NCBI RefSeq assembly: GCF_900129315.1
Contig: NZ_FQUS01000016.1
Coordinates: forward strand, 62,001-126,000
Reading direction: 5' to 3'
DNA from: Fodinibius roseus
GTDB taxonomy: Bacteria > Bacteroidota > Rhodothermia > Balneolales > Balneolaceae
Length of the DNA: 64,000 nucleotides
The notes under the pieces are model-generated. The model did not search any database and had not been told where the DNA came from. It saw only the letters and a program-made list of their open reading frames with translations. The translations under genes were made by a program, and so were the position numbers. Position 1 is the stretch's first letter, and the number at the start of each line of letters is the position of its first letter. Shown piece by piece: positions 1 through 8,574 of the stretch.

Positions 1-1296
1 AAAGTGCCTGTGCATATTTTCGGCAATAATAATCGAGTCGTCCACCACAATACCCGTCACGAAAACCAGTGCAAACAGGGTAATCCGGTTGAGCGTATAG
101 CCAAACATGTAGTATAAAAAAAGCGTGAGCGCAAAGGTTACGGGTACGGACAAGAACACAACCAGGCCGCCTCTCCATCCCAGGGCCAGCGCCACCACAA
201 AAGTCACGGCTAAAATAGCCACCAGCAAGTGCTCCAGGAGTGAAAATACCTTGGCGGATGCTGTCTCTCCGTAATTCCGGGTAGTGGTTACATGCACATC
301 AGACGGAATCAGGGTTCCTTCGAGCTGATCAACCTTATTTTCAATCTGTCCGGCAATATTCATCGCATCGGCCCCGGAGCGCTTGGCTATGGATATGGTT
401 ACGGCAGGATATGACTCGCCCCTGTTCAAACCATTCTCCAGGGCTTTTTGATACCCAATACCGTACGAAACGTACTCGGAGGGTTCCTCCGGTCCGTCAC
501 GGATCTCGGCAATACTTTTCAGGTAGATAGGATCGCCGTTTTGTACATCTACAACAACGTTTCGCACCTCGTCTGCAGATTTAAAAAAGTCACCGGTATC
601 TACCAGGTACTCCGTGTCGTTTTTACTGAATGAGCCCGAAGATAATTCCTGGTTCGCCGCCTGTATCTGTCCGACTACCTGCATCGGATCGATACCGTAT
701 GAGGCCATTTTATTTTTATCGAGATTGACCGACACCTGACGGGTTCGTCCCCCGTGAATATCGGTCTGGGCCACATCCTCGATCTGTTTAACCTCCAGGG
801 CCAGTTCATCGGCTACGCGCCGAATTTCAAAATCACTGTAGGTATCGCTCCACAGCGTCAATGTCATTATCGGTACGTCATCAATGGAGCGCGTTTTCAC
901 CATGGGTTGGGTGGCCCCGTCGGGAAACCGGTCCATATTTTTTATAATCTCATTATAAAGGCGAACCAAACTGCGTTCGACATCTTCGCCCACATAAAAT
1001 CGGGCCGAAACCATAGCCTGATCGGGCATGGACGTAGAATAAACATATTCAACGCCTTCAATATTCGAGAGCACTTTTTCCAACGGGATAGCAATTCGCT
1101 TTTCAACCTCATCGGGTGTTGCCCCGGGGTATCCGACAAAAATATCGGCCATCGGAACGTCAATCTGGGGTTCCTCTTCCCGCGGCGTTAAATACGTCCC
1201 GTAAAATCCCAGCGCCAGGAATACGATCATCAACAAGGGTGTCAGCTTCGAGTCGATGAAGCCCTGCGCTACTTTACCTGCAATTCCGGTTTTCAT
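1..1296 (-). CDS. RND efflux transporter permease, 3' part outside window
   Basis: Inner-membrane pump subunit of a resistance-nodulation-division tripartite efflux system. The ATG is at 1294-1296 and the frame stays open to base 1, so about 432 N-terminal residues of a roughly 1,000-residue family are visible. The first membrane helix (SKLTPLLMIVFLALGFYG) is followed by the PREEEPQIDVPMADI loop typical of AcrB/CusA-like pumps, then the periplasmic porter domain, then helices 2-3 with the conserved VDDSIIIAENMHRHF segment just before the edge. The adaptor gene lies 24 bp upstream and a TolC gene follows it, so a complete pump is encoded. Substrate cannot be read from the visible part; the neighbourhood suggests metals or other toxic compounds. 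Confidence 0.93.
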   Translation of the reverse strand, partial: MKTGIAGKVAQGFIDSKLTPLLMIVFLALGFYGTYLTPREEEPQIDVPMADIFVGYPGATPDEVEKRIAIPLEKVLSNIEGVEYVYSTSMPDQAMVSARFYVGEDVERSLVRLYNEIIKNMDRFPDGATQPMVKTRSIDDVPIMTLTLWSDTYSDFEIRRVADELALEVKQIEDVAQTDIHGGRTRQVSVNLDKNKMASYGIDPMQVVGQIQAANQELSSGSFSKNDTEYLVDTGDFFKSADEVRNVVVDVQNGDPIYLKSIAEIRDGPEEPSEYVSYGIGYQKALENGLNRGESYPAVTISIAKRSGADAMNIAGQIENKVDQLEGTLIPSDVHVTTTRNYGETASAKVFSLLEHLLVAILAVTFVVALALGWRGGLVVFLSVPVTFALTLFLYYMFGYTLNRITLFALVFVTGIVVDDSIIIAENMHRHF

Positions 1297-1320
1297 AATG
1301 CTATTGCTAAATATTTGTTA

Positions 1321-2415
1321 TTACTGTGTACTGACTTTCTGGCCTTCGCGCAGTCGCTGATCGACAGAAGCCACAAACGCTTCTCCTTCGGACAACCCGG
1401 ACAGTACCTCCACACGCCCGCCACTGGCATCTCCCAGGCGTACCCATCGGAGCACCACTTCTGAATCATCATTGAGCGTATATAAGCCGGTTAACTGGCC
1501 TCTTTCTATAATGGCCGATTGCGGCACTACAATGGCACGGTCTTTATCCGTAGCAAGTCCAATTTCGGCAAACATGCCTGATTTGACGCCTGAATCTTCA
1601 GACAGTCCGGGCAACGCAATTTCTACCGAAAATTGTCTACTGCCGCGACGGCCGGACTGATTGATATTAGCCACAACCCCTTCGGCGTGGTGGTATCCGG
1701 CGGCTTTAACATCTACAGATACGGTGTCGTTGAGATTGAAGAGCGATATTTCACTCTCGGGGACCGTAACGTTGAGCTTCATCCTATCCTTCTGCTCAAA
1801 AGCCATAATCGGTTGTCCCGGCCCGGCCATATCTCCCTCCGAGGCCATCTTTGAGACCACATAGCCATCAAACGGTGCCGTTAGCAGGGTATAGTCGAGC
1901 ATACCTTCAATTTCCCTAAGCCTGCTCTCCAATGATTGAACTCTGGCTTTGGCCATTTCGTACCCGGTCGAAATATCATCGAGCTCCTTCCTGGTTGCAC
2001 TCTCCTGCTCATACAGGTTGTTAATGCGATTATAATTTATCTCTGCGTTTTGCAGCGCCGCACTGGCCTCCATCAGACTCGATTCCACCTGGCCTTTCTG
2101 TGCCTGCAGGTTATCATCCTTTATGCGAACCAGCAGCTCCCCTTTCCGGACAAAATCCCCCTCTTCAAGGTCAAGCTGCGTAATACGCCCCATCACTTTG
2201 GTACTTAAATTGATCGTACGTTCACTTGTCACCGTTCCCGAAAAGCGATGGGATGCTGTTCCCTGCACCAGACCTGCGGTTTCCGTGACGACAGAAACGG
2301 GCTGATCCTGCTGAGGTTCCAACTGGTCAGAAGAGCTGCACGCAGTCCCGGCGAGTATTAGTGCTATAACAGCAGATAAAAGCCTGCCTGAAATGTTCAT
2401 AATGTTATTTTTCAT
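1321..2415 (-). CDS. RND efflux periplasmic adaptor (membrane fusion) lipoprotein
   Basis: HlyD/AcrA-type adaptor joining the RND pump to the outer-membrane channel. An N-terminal hydrophobic segment ends in GTACSSS, a likely lipobox, so the protein is probably a periplasm-facing lipoprotein. A biotinyl-lipoyl-like half (GRITQLDLEEGDFVRKGEL) precedes a helical hairpin and the second half (LLTAPFDGYVVSKMASEGD), then a beta-barrel and a membrane-proximal domain. I chose the ATG at 2415 because it gives a short basic n-region; the frame is open to an ATG at 2457, 4 bp after the TolC stop, and a third ATG is at 2400. It sits between TolC and the permease and is clearly co-transcribed. Confidence 0.9.
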   Translation of the reverse strand: MKNNIMNISGRLLSAVIALILAGTACSSSDQLEPQQDQPVSVVTETAGLVQGTASHRFSGTVTSERTINLSTKVMGRITQLDLEEGDFVRKGELLVRIKDDNLQAQKGQVESSLMEASAALQNAEINYNRINNLYEQESATRKELDDISTGYEMAKARVQSLESRLREIEGMLDYTLLTAPFDGYVVSKMASEGDMAGPGQPIMAFEQKDRMKLNVTVPESEISLFNLNDTVSVDVKAAGYHHAEGVVANINQSGRRGSRQFSVEIALPGLSEDSGVKSGMFAEIGLATDKDRAIVVPQSAIIERGQLTGLYTLNDDSEVVLRWVRLGDASGGRVEVLSGLSEGEAFVASVDQRLREGQKVSTQ

Positions 2416-2461
2416 GGTCTTGTTTGGTTTTGTTAAAATCGATTTTCCTGATAACATTGGA

Positions 2462-3823
2462 TTAGTAAACCCGTTCCTGTTCCAGTAATAACTCCAGTGT
2501 TGCCATACTTATATTATACTGATACAGGGCGTTCAGCCGCTGGAATTTGGCTTCCTGAAGCTTTGTCTCCGCAGATAGCAGATCCGTTGTTTTTTCCATG
2601 CCCTGCTCATACCGGTTGTTGCGGATGCGATAATCTTCGGCCGCCTGTTCTACCGATGATTCGGCAAAACGAAGCTGTTTCCGGGCCTGGTCCAGTGAAC
2701 GCCGGGCCTGCTGAATGTCAAGCTTGTTTCTAAAAACCTTACTCTCATACGCCAGCTTTGCCTGCTTCAGCTCAGCCTTCGATTCCATTACTTTCCCCAT
2801 ATTGCTGAAGCCGCTGAACAGGTTCCATTTCAGGGTAGCTCCAATCATATAGCTGTTGCCCTGTGTGCCAAACGGAACCTCATCATTAAATTCATAACTG
2901 CCGAAAAGATTAATGCTCGGCACAAAATTAAATTTCGAAGCCTTTAGCATCTGCCTGGCTGCAGAAAGGCGGTGCTCCATGGCCCGCACCTCCGCATTGG
3001 CAACATTTGCAGGGTCTATCAAATCATCGGATAATCCGGGCCGCACCTGGAGGCTGTCGGTCGGTACAATGGTGACCTCTTCATCCATATTCAGCAGGTA
3101 CCGCAGGTTATCCTGCACCGCCTGCAGCTGATCTTCCACCTTCGACTGCTGACTTTCGAGCTCCAGCACCCGCACGTTGGCGGCCAGGTAATCGGCCTTG
3201 TTAATCATCTCCTGTTCATAAAGGTTTTTGGCCTGACGTTCATTTTCCTTCGCCGTTTCAAGCGACAGGCCGATCACTGACAGCCTGTTATACATCAGCT
3301 GAAGCTGGTAATAGGTATCCTTTACCTGGTAACGCGCATAGTCAAGGGTGCCCTTCAGCTTTTCTTTTGTTGCCTCCAACTGTTTTTTTACCGCACTTCG
3401 CTCAAAAAAAAGATCGGTATTGAGCAGCGGCTGACGCAGTTCAAATTTTGTCGTAAAATTATCGTAAGCATCCGGATCATTTAGTCGCGAGGGATTAAAA
3501 TCGGCCTGCGTCACCGCTTCCTGTTTTAATCTAAAACCGAATACATTCAGCGGATCATTGGTTGAAACCCCAGTCTCCTCTATGGAAAGCTGCGGTAAAA
3601 AGGCAGCGTTGGTCTGCCGGTATTGCCCGCGCATTTTCTCGACGTCATATTCGGCCTGTCCGACGTCAAAATTTTGCTCCCGGGCGCGCTCTACGGCTTC
3701 CTGAAGGGAAAGAGAGAGTTGCGGTTTCTCGGACGGCATATCCTGTGCCATCGAATATATCGGCAGCAATAAGATCAGCAGAAGAAAATATATGCCTGGT
3801 ATATATGAATGATTCGAGTTCAT
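2462..3823 (-). CDS. TolC family outer-membrane efflux protein
   Basis: Outer-membrane channel of the tripartite pump. The sequence has a signal peptide (FLLLILLLPIYSMAQ) and then two repeated halves of long amphipathic helices with the OEP pattern, including SLQEAVERAREQNFDV near the start and YRIRNNRYEQGMEKTTDLL near the end. About 450 residues is normal for the family. Start choice: the ATG at 3823 places eight residues before the hydrophobic core; ATGs at 3835 and 3874 would add 4 or 17 residues. The stop is directly followed by the adaptor gene. The gene is first in the pump operon, which may itself be read from the ArsR-rhodanese/flavoprotein genes upstream (150 bp gap). Confidence 0.92.
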   Translation of the reverse strand: MNSNHSYIPGIYFLLLILLLPIYSMAQDMPSEKPQLSLSLQEAVERAREQNFDVGQAEYDVEKMRGQYRQTNAAFLPQLSIEETGVSTNDPLNVFGFRLKQEAVTQADFNPSRLNDPDAYDNFTTKFELRQPLLNTDLFFERSAVKKQLEATKEKLKGTLDYARYQVKDTYYQLQLMYNRLSVIGLSLETAKENERQAKNLYEQEMINKADYLAANVRVLELESQQSKVEDQLQAVQDNLRYLLNMDEEVTIVPTDSLQVRPGLSDDLIDPANVANAEVRAMEHRLSAARQMLKASKFNFVPSINLFGSYEFNDEVPFGTQGNSYMIGATLKWNLFSGFSNMGKVMESKAELKQAKLAYESKVFRNKLDIQQARRSLDQARKQLRFAESSVEQAAEDYRIRNNRYEQGMEKTTDLLSAETKLQEAKFQRLNALYQYNISMATLELLLEQERVY

Positions 3824-3972
3824 GTTGGGAGTCATTTCTTTTTGTTGTGGATTGAAAATCCTTGCCGGGTTCATGTACGCTCACTTTTTAATTCTCGATT
3901 GTATCTCTGATCATTTTTGGATTCACTTCATAGGGTAAATACAGATGGAATCACTTTGAGGTCAGTCAGTTA

Positions 3973-5133
3973 TTAGAAGTTTTTCAAAAACCAGGTTTTC
4001 TCAGCGAGTATTTTTTCCCAGTGCCTGATCATGCTTGAGGTTTTGATAGTTAGATTTCCATCGTCAAAGCTGCCGTCAACTTTGCTGGCTTTATCACCCT
4101 GATCAAGGATATAAGATCCTTTTGGCTCGAACGTCTTGTCAGGTTTTTTCCCCCGTATTTTTCGTGCAATATTGTGGGCAACCGTGTCTGCCTGATATTG
4201 TGCAAACACACCGGCCTTCGGCAACATTTTCCCCTCACCGATCGGGAGTGAAATGATGTCGCCTATGGCATATATATTATCATAGGAAGTCTCCAGGGTT
4301 TGCATATCCACCTCGACCCAGCCGGAAGTTCCTGTTAGTCCTGCCTCCTGTATGATATCCGGACTGGTATGTCCGGGCGTGAAGGCAAGCAGGTCAAATG
4401 GAACCGCTGCGGTGGCACCCTGCCCCCCGGGCGTTGAAAATGTCAGCCTGTTTTTACCGGCCGAAATCAGCTCATGCTCAGGCTTGTAACTGATATCTTT
4501 CTGTCTCATTATTCGGCGAACCTTCTCAGATATTTCCTCGCTGGCAAAATCCATCGGCTCGGTTTCCGGGGTATAAAGCGTTATTCCTGCTTTGTGACGA
4601 ATATCTTTCTCCCGGACAAACTCATCTATAAGTAATGCGGCTTCATAAGGAGCTACCGGCGATTTATGGGGCAGTGATGACACCGCCACAGCGATTTCAC
4701 CGCCTTCGAATTGTGTTAATTCTTCATAGAAAGAGGAGGCTCCGCCGGACGTATAAAAATTGTGCCCATATCGGCTGAGATCATGCCTGTCCGTCAGCTT
4801 CGTGCCGAGTGAGATCACCATATAATCCCCCTTGTACTCTGTACCATTGGAGGCAACCGTTCTTTTTTCTGGATCTATGGATGTGATCTCTCCATGGATA
4901 ACTTCAATACCACCAAGCTCGACATCAGACAGATCCCCATAAATCTGTTTTTCTTCCCTTTTGCCGACCATCATCCATGTAAGGGATGGGGCATACAAAC
5001 TGCTCTTTTCTTTTTCAAAGACCAAAATCCTGGCCAGGTTGATGCCATCTTCGTTGCCGATTTTTCTGCTTAGTTCTCTGGCCGCACTGACTCCACCTAT
5101 TCCTCCACCTAACACTAATATGGTCGGTTTCAT
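3973..5133 (-). CDS. SQR-like FAD/NAD(P)-binding oxidoreductase lacking cysteines
   Basis: Flavoprotein of the sulfide:quinone oxidoreductase/flavocytochrome c sulfide dehydrogenase group. The N-terminal FAD-binding GGGIGGVSAARELS, the ATG...ISLGTKL region, a second Rossmann segment and the C-terminal YDNIYAIGDI motif are all present, and the C-terminus is hydrophobic and aromatic as in membrane-attached SQRs. The ATG at 5133 lies 5 bp after the stop of the ArsR-rhodanese gene, so translation is probably coupled; the open frame to 5277 overlaps that gene and is unlikely. Oddity: no cysteine occurs from this start to the end, whereas classical SQRs use a redox cysteine pair; the usual Cys-containing segment reads SSLPHKSPVAPYEA. 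Function as a quinone-linked oxidoreductase is therefore an inference, and sulfide is not an assured substrate. Confidence 0.85.
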   Translation of the reverse strand: MKPTILVLGGGIGGVSAARELSRKIGNEDGINLARILVFEKEKSSLYAPSLTWMMVGKREEKQIYGDLSDVELGGIEVIHGEITSIDPEKRTVASNGTEYKGDYMVISLGTKLTDRHDLSRYGHNFYTSGGASSFYEELTQFEGGEIAVAVSSLPHKSPVAPYEAALLIDEFVREKDIRHKAGITLYTPETEPMDFASEEISEKVRRIMRQKDISYKPEHELISAGKNRLTFSTPGGQGATAAVPFDLLAFTPGHTSPDIIQEAGLTGTSGWVEVDMQTLETSYDNIYAIGDIISLPIGEGKMLPKAGVFAQYQADTVAHNIARKIRGKKPDKTFEPKGSYILDQGDKASKVDGSFDDGNLTIKTSSMIRHWEKILAEKTWFLKNF

Positions 5134-5137
5134 AATT

Positions 5138-5836
5138 TTATGCTTTATTCGTTGATTTTTGTTCATTCGTTTCTTTGGTATTTGCCACGGCTTTGCCGCT
5201 TGCTGCCCAGTCGGCATATCCGTCTTCGAGTCTGGCAGCTTCAAACCCCTCCTTCTGCAGATATTTGACCGCTTCATCCGCCATCAGGCACAGGGGTCCC
5301 CTGCAATACGCTACAATTTCCCGGTCCTCCGGAAGGTCTTTAATACGTTCGCTCAGTTCTTGCTGCGGGTAGGAAACCGCATCCTCTATATGCCCTTTTT
5401 CATACTCCTCTTCAGGTCTCACATCAATAACATAGATCTCCTGCCGGCTCATCATTTCATTGAGCTCATCACTGCTGATGGTCTTTAGGCTGTTGCGTCG
5501 ATTTCTATAATCGTTCAGCAGCTTGCTAATCTCTTCGTTTTGTGTAAAGCCCAGCTTTCGCAGCGCACACCAGGTATCAAAGACATGCTGGCCCGCCAAT
5601 TCATAATACATGTATTTGCCCTCCCGCTGCGTTTTAACGAGTCCGGATTTCTTCAATACCTGCAGGTGCTGGGAAGCATTTGCCACCGGCAATTTTGTCT
5701 GTTCTGCTATATAGGCCACCGGAAAGGAGCCCTGGGCTAACAGATCCAGAATTTCAAGCCTGTGGGGATTGCTCAGCGCCTTGGTTACCTGCGAAAGTTC
5801 CTGGTACAGGGATTTTTTGAAGGTCCGTGTGTCCAT
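5138..5836 (-). CDS. ArsR-family regulator fused to rhodanese domain
   Basis: Transcription factor with an ArsR winged-helix domain (residues about 5-95: TKALSNPHRLEILDLLAQG, then the recognition helix region VANASQHLQVLKKSGLV) joined to a C-terminal rhodanese domain (about 125-215) with the active-site loop CRGPLCLMADEAV. Such fusions are known to sense persulfide or sulfur status and to control sulfide-oxidation or heavy-metal genes. I chose ATG 5836; an in-frame TTG at 5863 lies inside an operator, which argues against it. Two identical half-site palindromes sit immediately upstream, so the gene is probably autoregulated. It heads a minus-strand run with the SQR-like enzyme and the RND efflux system. 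A broken copy of the same fusion lies at 39.3 kb. Confidence 0.92.
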   Translation of the reverse strand: MDTRTFKKSLYQELSQVTKALSNPHRLEILDLLAQGSFPVAYIAEQTKLPVANASQHLQVLKKSGLVKTQREGKYMYYELAGQHVFDTWCALRKLGFTQNEEISKLLNDYRNRRNSLKTISSDELNEMMSRQEIYVIDVRPEEEYEKGHIEDAVSYPQQELSERIKDLPEDREIVAYCRGPLCLMADEAVKYLQKEGFEAARLEDGYADWAASGKAVANTKETNEQKSTNKA

Positions 5837-5857
5837 AAAAAGATTCCGAATTAGTTC

Positions 5858-5877
5858 ATTCAATTAATTTGTTGAAT
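5858..5877. promoter_or_regulatory. Operator 1 (ATTCAA-N8-TTGAAT)
   Basis: Twenty-base imperfect palindrome with 6-bp perfect arms, located 22 bp before the chosen start of the ArsR-rhodanese gene. It has the size and form of an ArsR-family operator. A second copy with identical arms follows 45 bp away. Binding by the adjacent regulator is inferred. Confidence 0.6.
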
Positions 5878-5902
5878 GTATAATACGATAAATTTTGATT
5901 AC

Positions 5903-5922
5903 ATTCAATAATTTTGTTGAAT
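5903..5922. promoter_or_regulatory. Operator 2 (ATTCAA-N8-TTGAAT)
   Basis: Second copy of the palindrome, with the same arms and the same 8-bp spacer length as the one at 5858-5877. The centre-to-centre distance of 45 bp is about four helical turns, so two dimers could bind one face. It could also control the plus-strand transcription unit beginning with the DUF305 gene. Confidence 0.6.
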
Positions 5923-6201
5923 GAATATGGTAAGAAAGATTTCCACCGTGCCGGGTCAGGTAAAGACCCGTTGCAGAACTATTTTCAAATCCTTCGCTCG
6001 GGTGTTATTTCCAATAGCCTGCGCCAATCGTTCTCTTTCTGGAATCTTGGTCGAGCGTTAGCAAATGGGGTATCATCAAGAAAGGAAGGATCACGCCTTC
6101 CCGCTGGCCGACGAAGTTGTATATCGGAATACTGTTGGGAAACAATTCACAACTTCTTTACTATAAATCTATACAAACTGAAAAATAGTGAGAGGATACT
6201 T
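5923..6201. other. Intergenic stretch, possible decayed reading frame
   Basis: No intact gene. The plus strand can be read as MNMVRKISTVPGQVKT onward from 5921 with a single internal stop near 6060, then QMGYHQERKDHAFPLADEV, which looks like a decayed open frame, but I could not assign a family. The Shine-Dalgarno of the DUF305 gene (AGAGGA) closes the stretch. Confidence 0.35.
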
Positions 6202-6738
6202 ATGAGAGATAAAAATATGCAGGGAAGTTATTTAACGTTTTTTGCAATGATTGCAACCGCAATGATTGCGATGTTCGTTCTAATGTACACAAATTCATAT
6301 CAAATACTTGATCATGCCTGGTTCAGCGAGGAACGACTGTTCATGACCATGGTTATGGGTGGTTCCATGACGATTATCATGCTGGCATTTATGCTTCAAA
6401 TGTATAAAAACAGCAAGATGAATAGAGCCATCTTCATCGGGGGCGCTTTATTGCTCATTGGCTCAATTTGGCTCTCACGCAGTCAGGCTACGATCGACGA
6501 TGTAGACTATATGGAGGGCATGATACCACATCATTCGATAGCTATTCTGACAAGCGAACGGGCAGGAATAAAAGACCCCCGGGTGGAAAAACTGGCAAAG
6601 GAGATAATGGATGCCCAGCGGAAAGAAATTAAAGAGATGGAATGGCTTATCAATGATATCAGAGAAAATGGAATTGCGGAAACGGAAAAAGAGGCCAAAG
6701 CGCGACCGGTGCCGAAATTTCAGCCAACGCCCGAATAG
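6202..6738 (+). CDS. DUF305 domain membrane protein
   Basis: Small membrane protein with three predicted N-terminal transmembrane helices (about residues 9-29, 45-65, 71-90) followed by a DUF305 segment with the signature DYMEGMIPHHSIAILTSERA and a helical tail. DUF305 proteins are ferritin-like, His-rich, and commonly encoded in copper and other metal-resistance clusters; their biochemical role is not settled. The ATG at 6202 is preceded by AGAGGA six bases upstream; the longer open frame back to 5914 starts at a TTG inside an operator and is rejected. It is the first gene of the plus-strand metal cluster. Confidence 0.85.
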   Translation: MRDKNMQGSYLTFFAMIATAMIAMFVLMYTNSYQILDHAWFSEERLFMTMVMGGSMTIIMLAFMLQMYKNSKMNRAIFIGGALLLIGSIWLSRSQATIDDVDYMEGMIPHHSIAILTSERAGIKDPRVEKLAKEIMDAQRKEIKEMEWLINDIRENGIAETEKEAKARPVPKFQPTPE

Positions 6739-6849
6739 GTAACGTCTATAAGGTGACGGTATCCTCTTTGTCGCTCCCATTGAGCAGGTAAACAGAATAG
6801 GAGACGGGAAACAGGGCGCTGCTGCGCTCTAACATAATCATCCCACCTC

Positions 6850-6884
6850 CTTAAGGTTATTTTAAGCATGCTAATGCTATATTC
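6850..6884 (+). promoter_or_regulatory. Response-regulator direct repeat and -10 element
   Basis: CTTAAG (6850-6855) and TTTAAG (6861-6866) form an 11-bp-period direct repeat, followed 11 bp later by TATATTC (6878-6884). The same architecture recurs at 11721 and 15977. An 11-bp repeat beside the promoter is typical of OmpR/PhoB-type activators, and the CusR-like regulator at 15192 is the natural candidate. The target is the Met-rich gene starting at 6936. Confidence 0.6.
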
Positions 6885-6935
6885 AGATGGATTGAATAAT
6901 CTAATGAATACAACTAATAACAAAAGGTGAAAATT

Positions 6936-7367
6936 ATGAAACGCTTAATGCTCACATTATCACTTATCTTTCTTTTTGCTGGAATGAGCATGGCCCAGCA
7001 GCAGGGAAAAATGGGAAAAAAGAAACAACAGATGCAGGAAATGATGCAGGACTCCACCATGCGCGCCATGATGATGAAACATATGGCACAGAATCCCGAA
7101 TTGCGCAAGCAGATGATGCAACACATGATGAAGTCCGGGAACATGGATCATCCCGGAATGAAAGGAAACATGCAAAAAATGATGGATGACCCCCAAATGA
7201 AACAGCGCATGCAAAAGCACATGGACATGATGCAATCCATGATGAAGGATGGAGAAATGGACCCTTCTAAAATGAAGGAAATGCTGGGCGATTCATCCAT
7301 GATGAAGATGCATATGATGTGCATGCAAATGATGATGCAGGGGAATACGACGAAAAAAAAGGAATGA
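6936..7367 (+). CDS. Secreted methionine-rich protein, probable periplasmic copper binder
   Basis: A 143-residue protein with a clean signal peptide (MKRLMLTLSLIFLFAGMSMA) and a mature part dominated by Met, Lys, Gln and His, with repeated MM, MxxM and HMM patterns such as MRAMMMKHMAQNPELRKQMM and MMKMHMMCMQMMMQ. Met and His clusters of this kind bind Cu(I) in periplasmic resistance proteins, so copper storage or buffering is inferred from composition and neighbours; no named domain is visible. The ATG at 6936 follows AAAAGGTGA. The upstream GTG at 6927 is part of that ribosome-binding site. The predicted two-component-system box lies 52 bp upstream of the ATG. Confidence 0.8.
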   Translation: MKRLMLTLSLIFLFAGMSMAQQQGKMGKKKQQMQEMMQDSTMRAMMMKHMAQNPELRKQMMQHMMKSGNMDHPGMKGNMQKMMDDPQMKQRMQKHMDMMQSMMKDGEMDPSKMKEMLGDSSMMKMHMMCMQMMMQGNTTKKKE

Positions 7368-7660
7368 TGAACAATAAAAGGTAATAGCCATCAATAACAC
7401 CACAACGGTTTATGGAACCATTTTCTTCTCTAACAGCCTATTGCCTGTACTGGATGCAGAACTCATTATTCGCATGAATGTACCGCAAGTGGACGCACTT
7501 TTTGGTATCATACAAACCTTTATCCTGGATTGGCTGATCAGTGCATTGATAAATGATGTTAGCCTGTTCTTCACCCTCGGGTGACGGCGGGATTGACAAT
7601 CGGTTTTTCGCTGTGGTCGAGTATGTTCGACGGCAAGAGGTAAGCGATATATTATACATT
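7368..7660. other. Intergenic stretch before Crp-type gene
   Basis: No intact gene. Plus-strand frames contain short membrane-like stretches (for example DALFGIIQTFILDWLISALI around 7490-7550) interrupted by stops, which suggests a decayed membrane-protein gene that I could not identify. The 36 residues preceding the chosen Crp start are in frame but do not resemble a Crp N-terminus. Confidence 0.3.
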
Positions 7661-8410
7661 ATGTCCGACAAAAGAGAAACTCCGCTTAGTAGCCCGCCTT
7701 TAGAAGGGCATCACTGCACCGTTGACCTGCGTTTGGAGAAGCTGGGACTGGTCCCGTTTTTTCAACAACTGGCTGAGGAGCAGCTCCGCGAAGTGAATAA
7801 GAAATTTACAGCCAGCCACTATTCTAAAGGGGAAACCATTTACCGGCAGGGCGATTCCTCAACGATGCTTCGGGTGGTGGTAGCGGGAAACGTGAAATTG
7901 GTCTCTCACACCCTCGAGGGGGAAGGCGTACTGCTCGATATGCTACAGCCCGGCGATTTTTTCGGAAATCCCACGGCCGGCAGCCAGGATGTCTACAATG
8001 AAACAGCAGAAACCCAAACCCCTGCTTGTATCCTTTCGATCAGGCTCAGTGATTTTCGAGAAGTTATGAATCGATATTCCTCTGTTGCAATGGTTGTACT
8101 GGATATTACGACCGATCGGCTCAATGAATCACGGCAACGAATTCAGCATCTTTCTACCTTACCGGTAACAAAGCGTATAGCTCATATCCTCGTTACATTA
8201 GCCCACAAGTTTGGCGAAGAGGATCGTCGGGGCCTGCTGATTCAATTACCTCTTTCACGTAAAGATCTCGCCGATATGGCTGGCACATCCGCCGAAACCA
8301 CCAGCAGGGTTATGAGCCAATTCCAGGAAGATGATCTTATAACGTCCGGCCGCCAGTGGGTAGCTATTAAAGACAAACCGGAACTGTTGCGCATTTCGGC
8401 CGAATCCTGA
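7661..8410 (+). CDS. Crp/Fnr family transcriptional regulator
   Basis: Cyclic-nucleotide-binding-like beta roll (about residues 35-150, with KGETIYRQGDSSTMLRVVVAG and LLDMLQPGDFFGNPT) followed by a dimer helix and a Crp-type winged helix (LSRKDLADMAGTSAETTSRV). Only two cysteines are seen, so an FNR-type iron-sulfur cluster is unlikely. I chose ATG 7661 (MSDKRETPL); the frame is open to 7553 but that extension has no family features. It lies between two metal-related genes and may control them; its effector is unknown. Family assignment is firm, role is not. Confidence 0.88.
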   Translation: MSDKRETPLSSPPLEGHHCTVDLRLEKLGLVPFFQQLAEEQLREVNKKFTASHYSKGETIYRQGDSSTMLRVVVAGNVKLVSHTLEGEGVLLDMLQPGDFFGNPTAGSQDVYNETAETQTPACILSIRLSDFREVMNRYSSVAMVVLDITTDRLNESRQRIQHLSTLPVTKRIAHILVTLAHKFGEEDRRGLLIQLPLSRKDLADMAGTSAETTSRVMSQFQEDDLITSGRQWVAIKDKPELLRISAES

Positions 8411-8574
8411 CCCCCCCTGTGCATTTATTGCGTCCCCAACCGGCCCTTTCATTCAGTATCCTTTCCTTCTATAAAATTTATTTGCACTAACTTGATCCAG
8501 CTCATTTTAGTGCTGTTCCCCGCCTGTTATCTTTTGGTTGAATCAAAAGACAAACCACATAAAAGGTGCTCATT

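Noticed and set aside
5914-6201. N-terminal extension of the DUF305 protein
   Set aside because: It would start at a TTG inside an operator, and the added residues have no family features; ATG 6202 has a proper ribosome-binding site.
6960-7235. His-rich minus-strand frame opposite the Met-rich gene
   Set aside because: It is the antisense image of ATG-rich codons (CAT = His). The plus frame has a signal peptide and ribosome-binding site; the minus frame has neither.
8490-8535. Fourth copy of the two-component-system box before DUF6448
   Set aside because: The -10 region (CGCCTGTTATCTTTTGG) resembles that of the multicopper oxidase promoter, but only one half-site-like TTTTAG is present and the spacing differs by about 7 bp.
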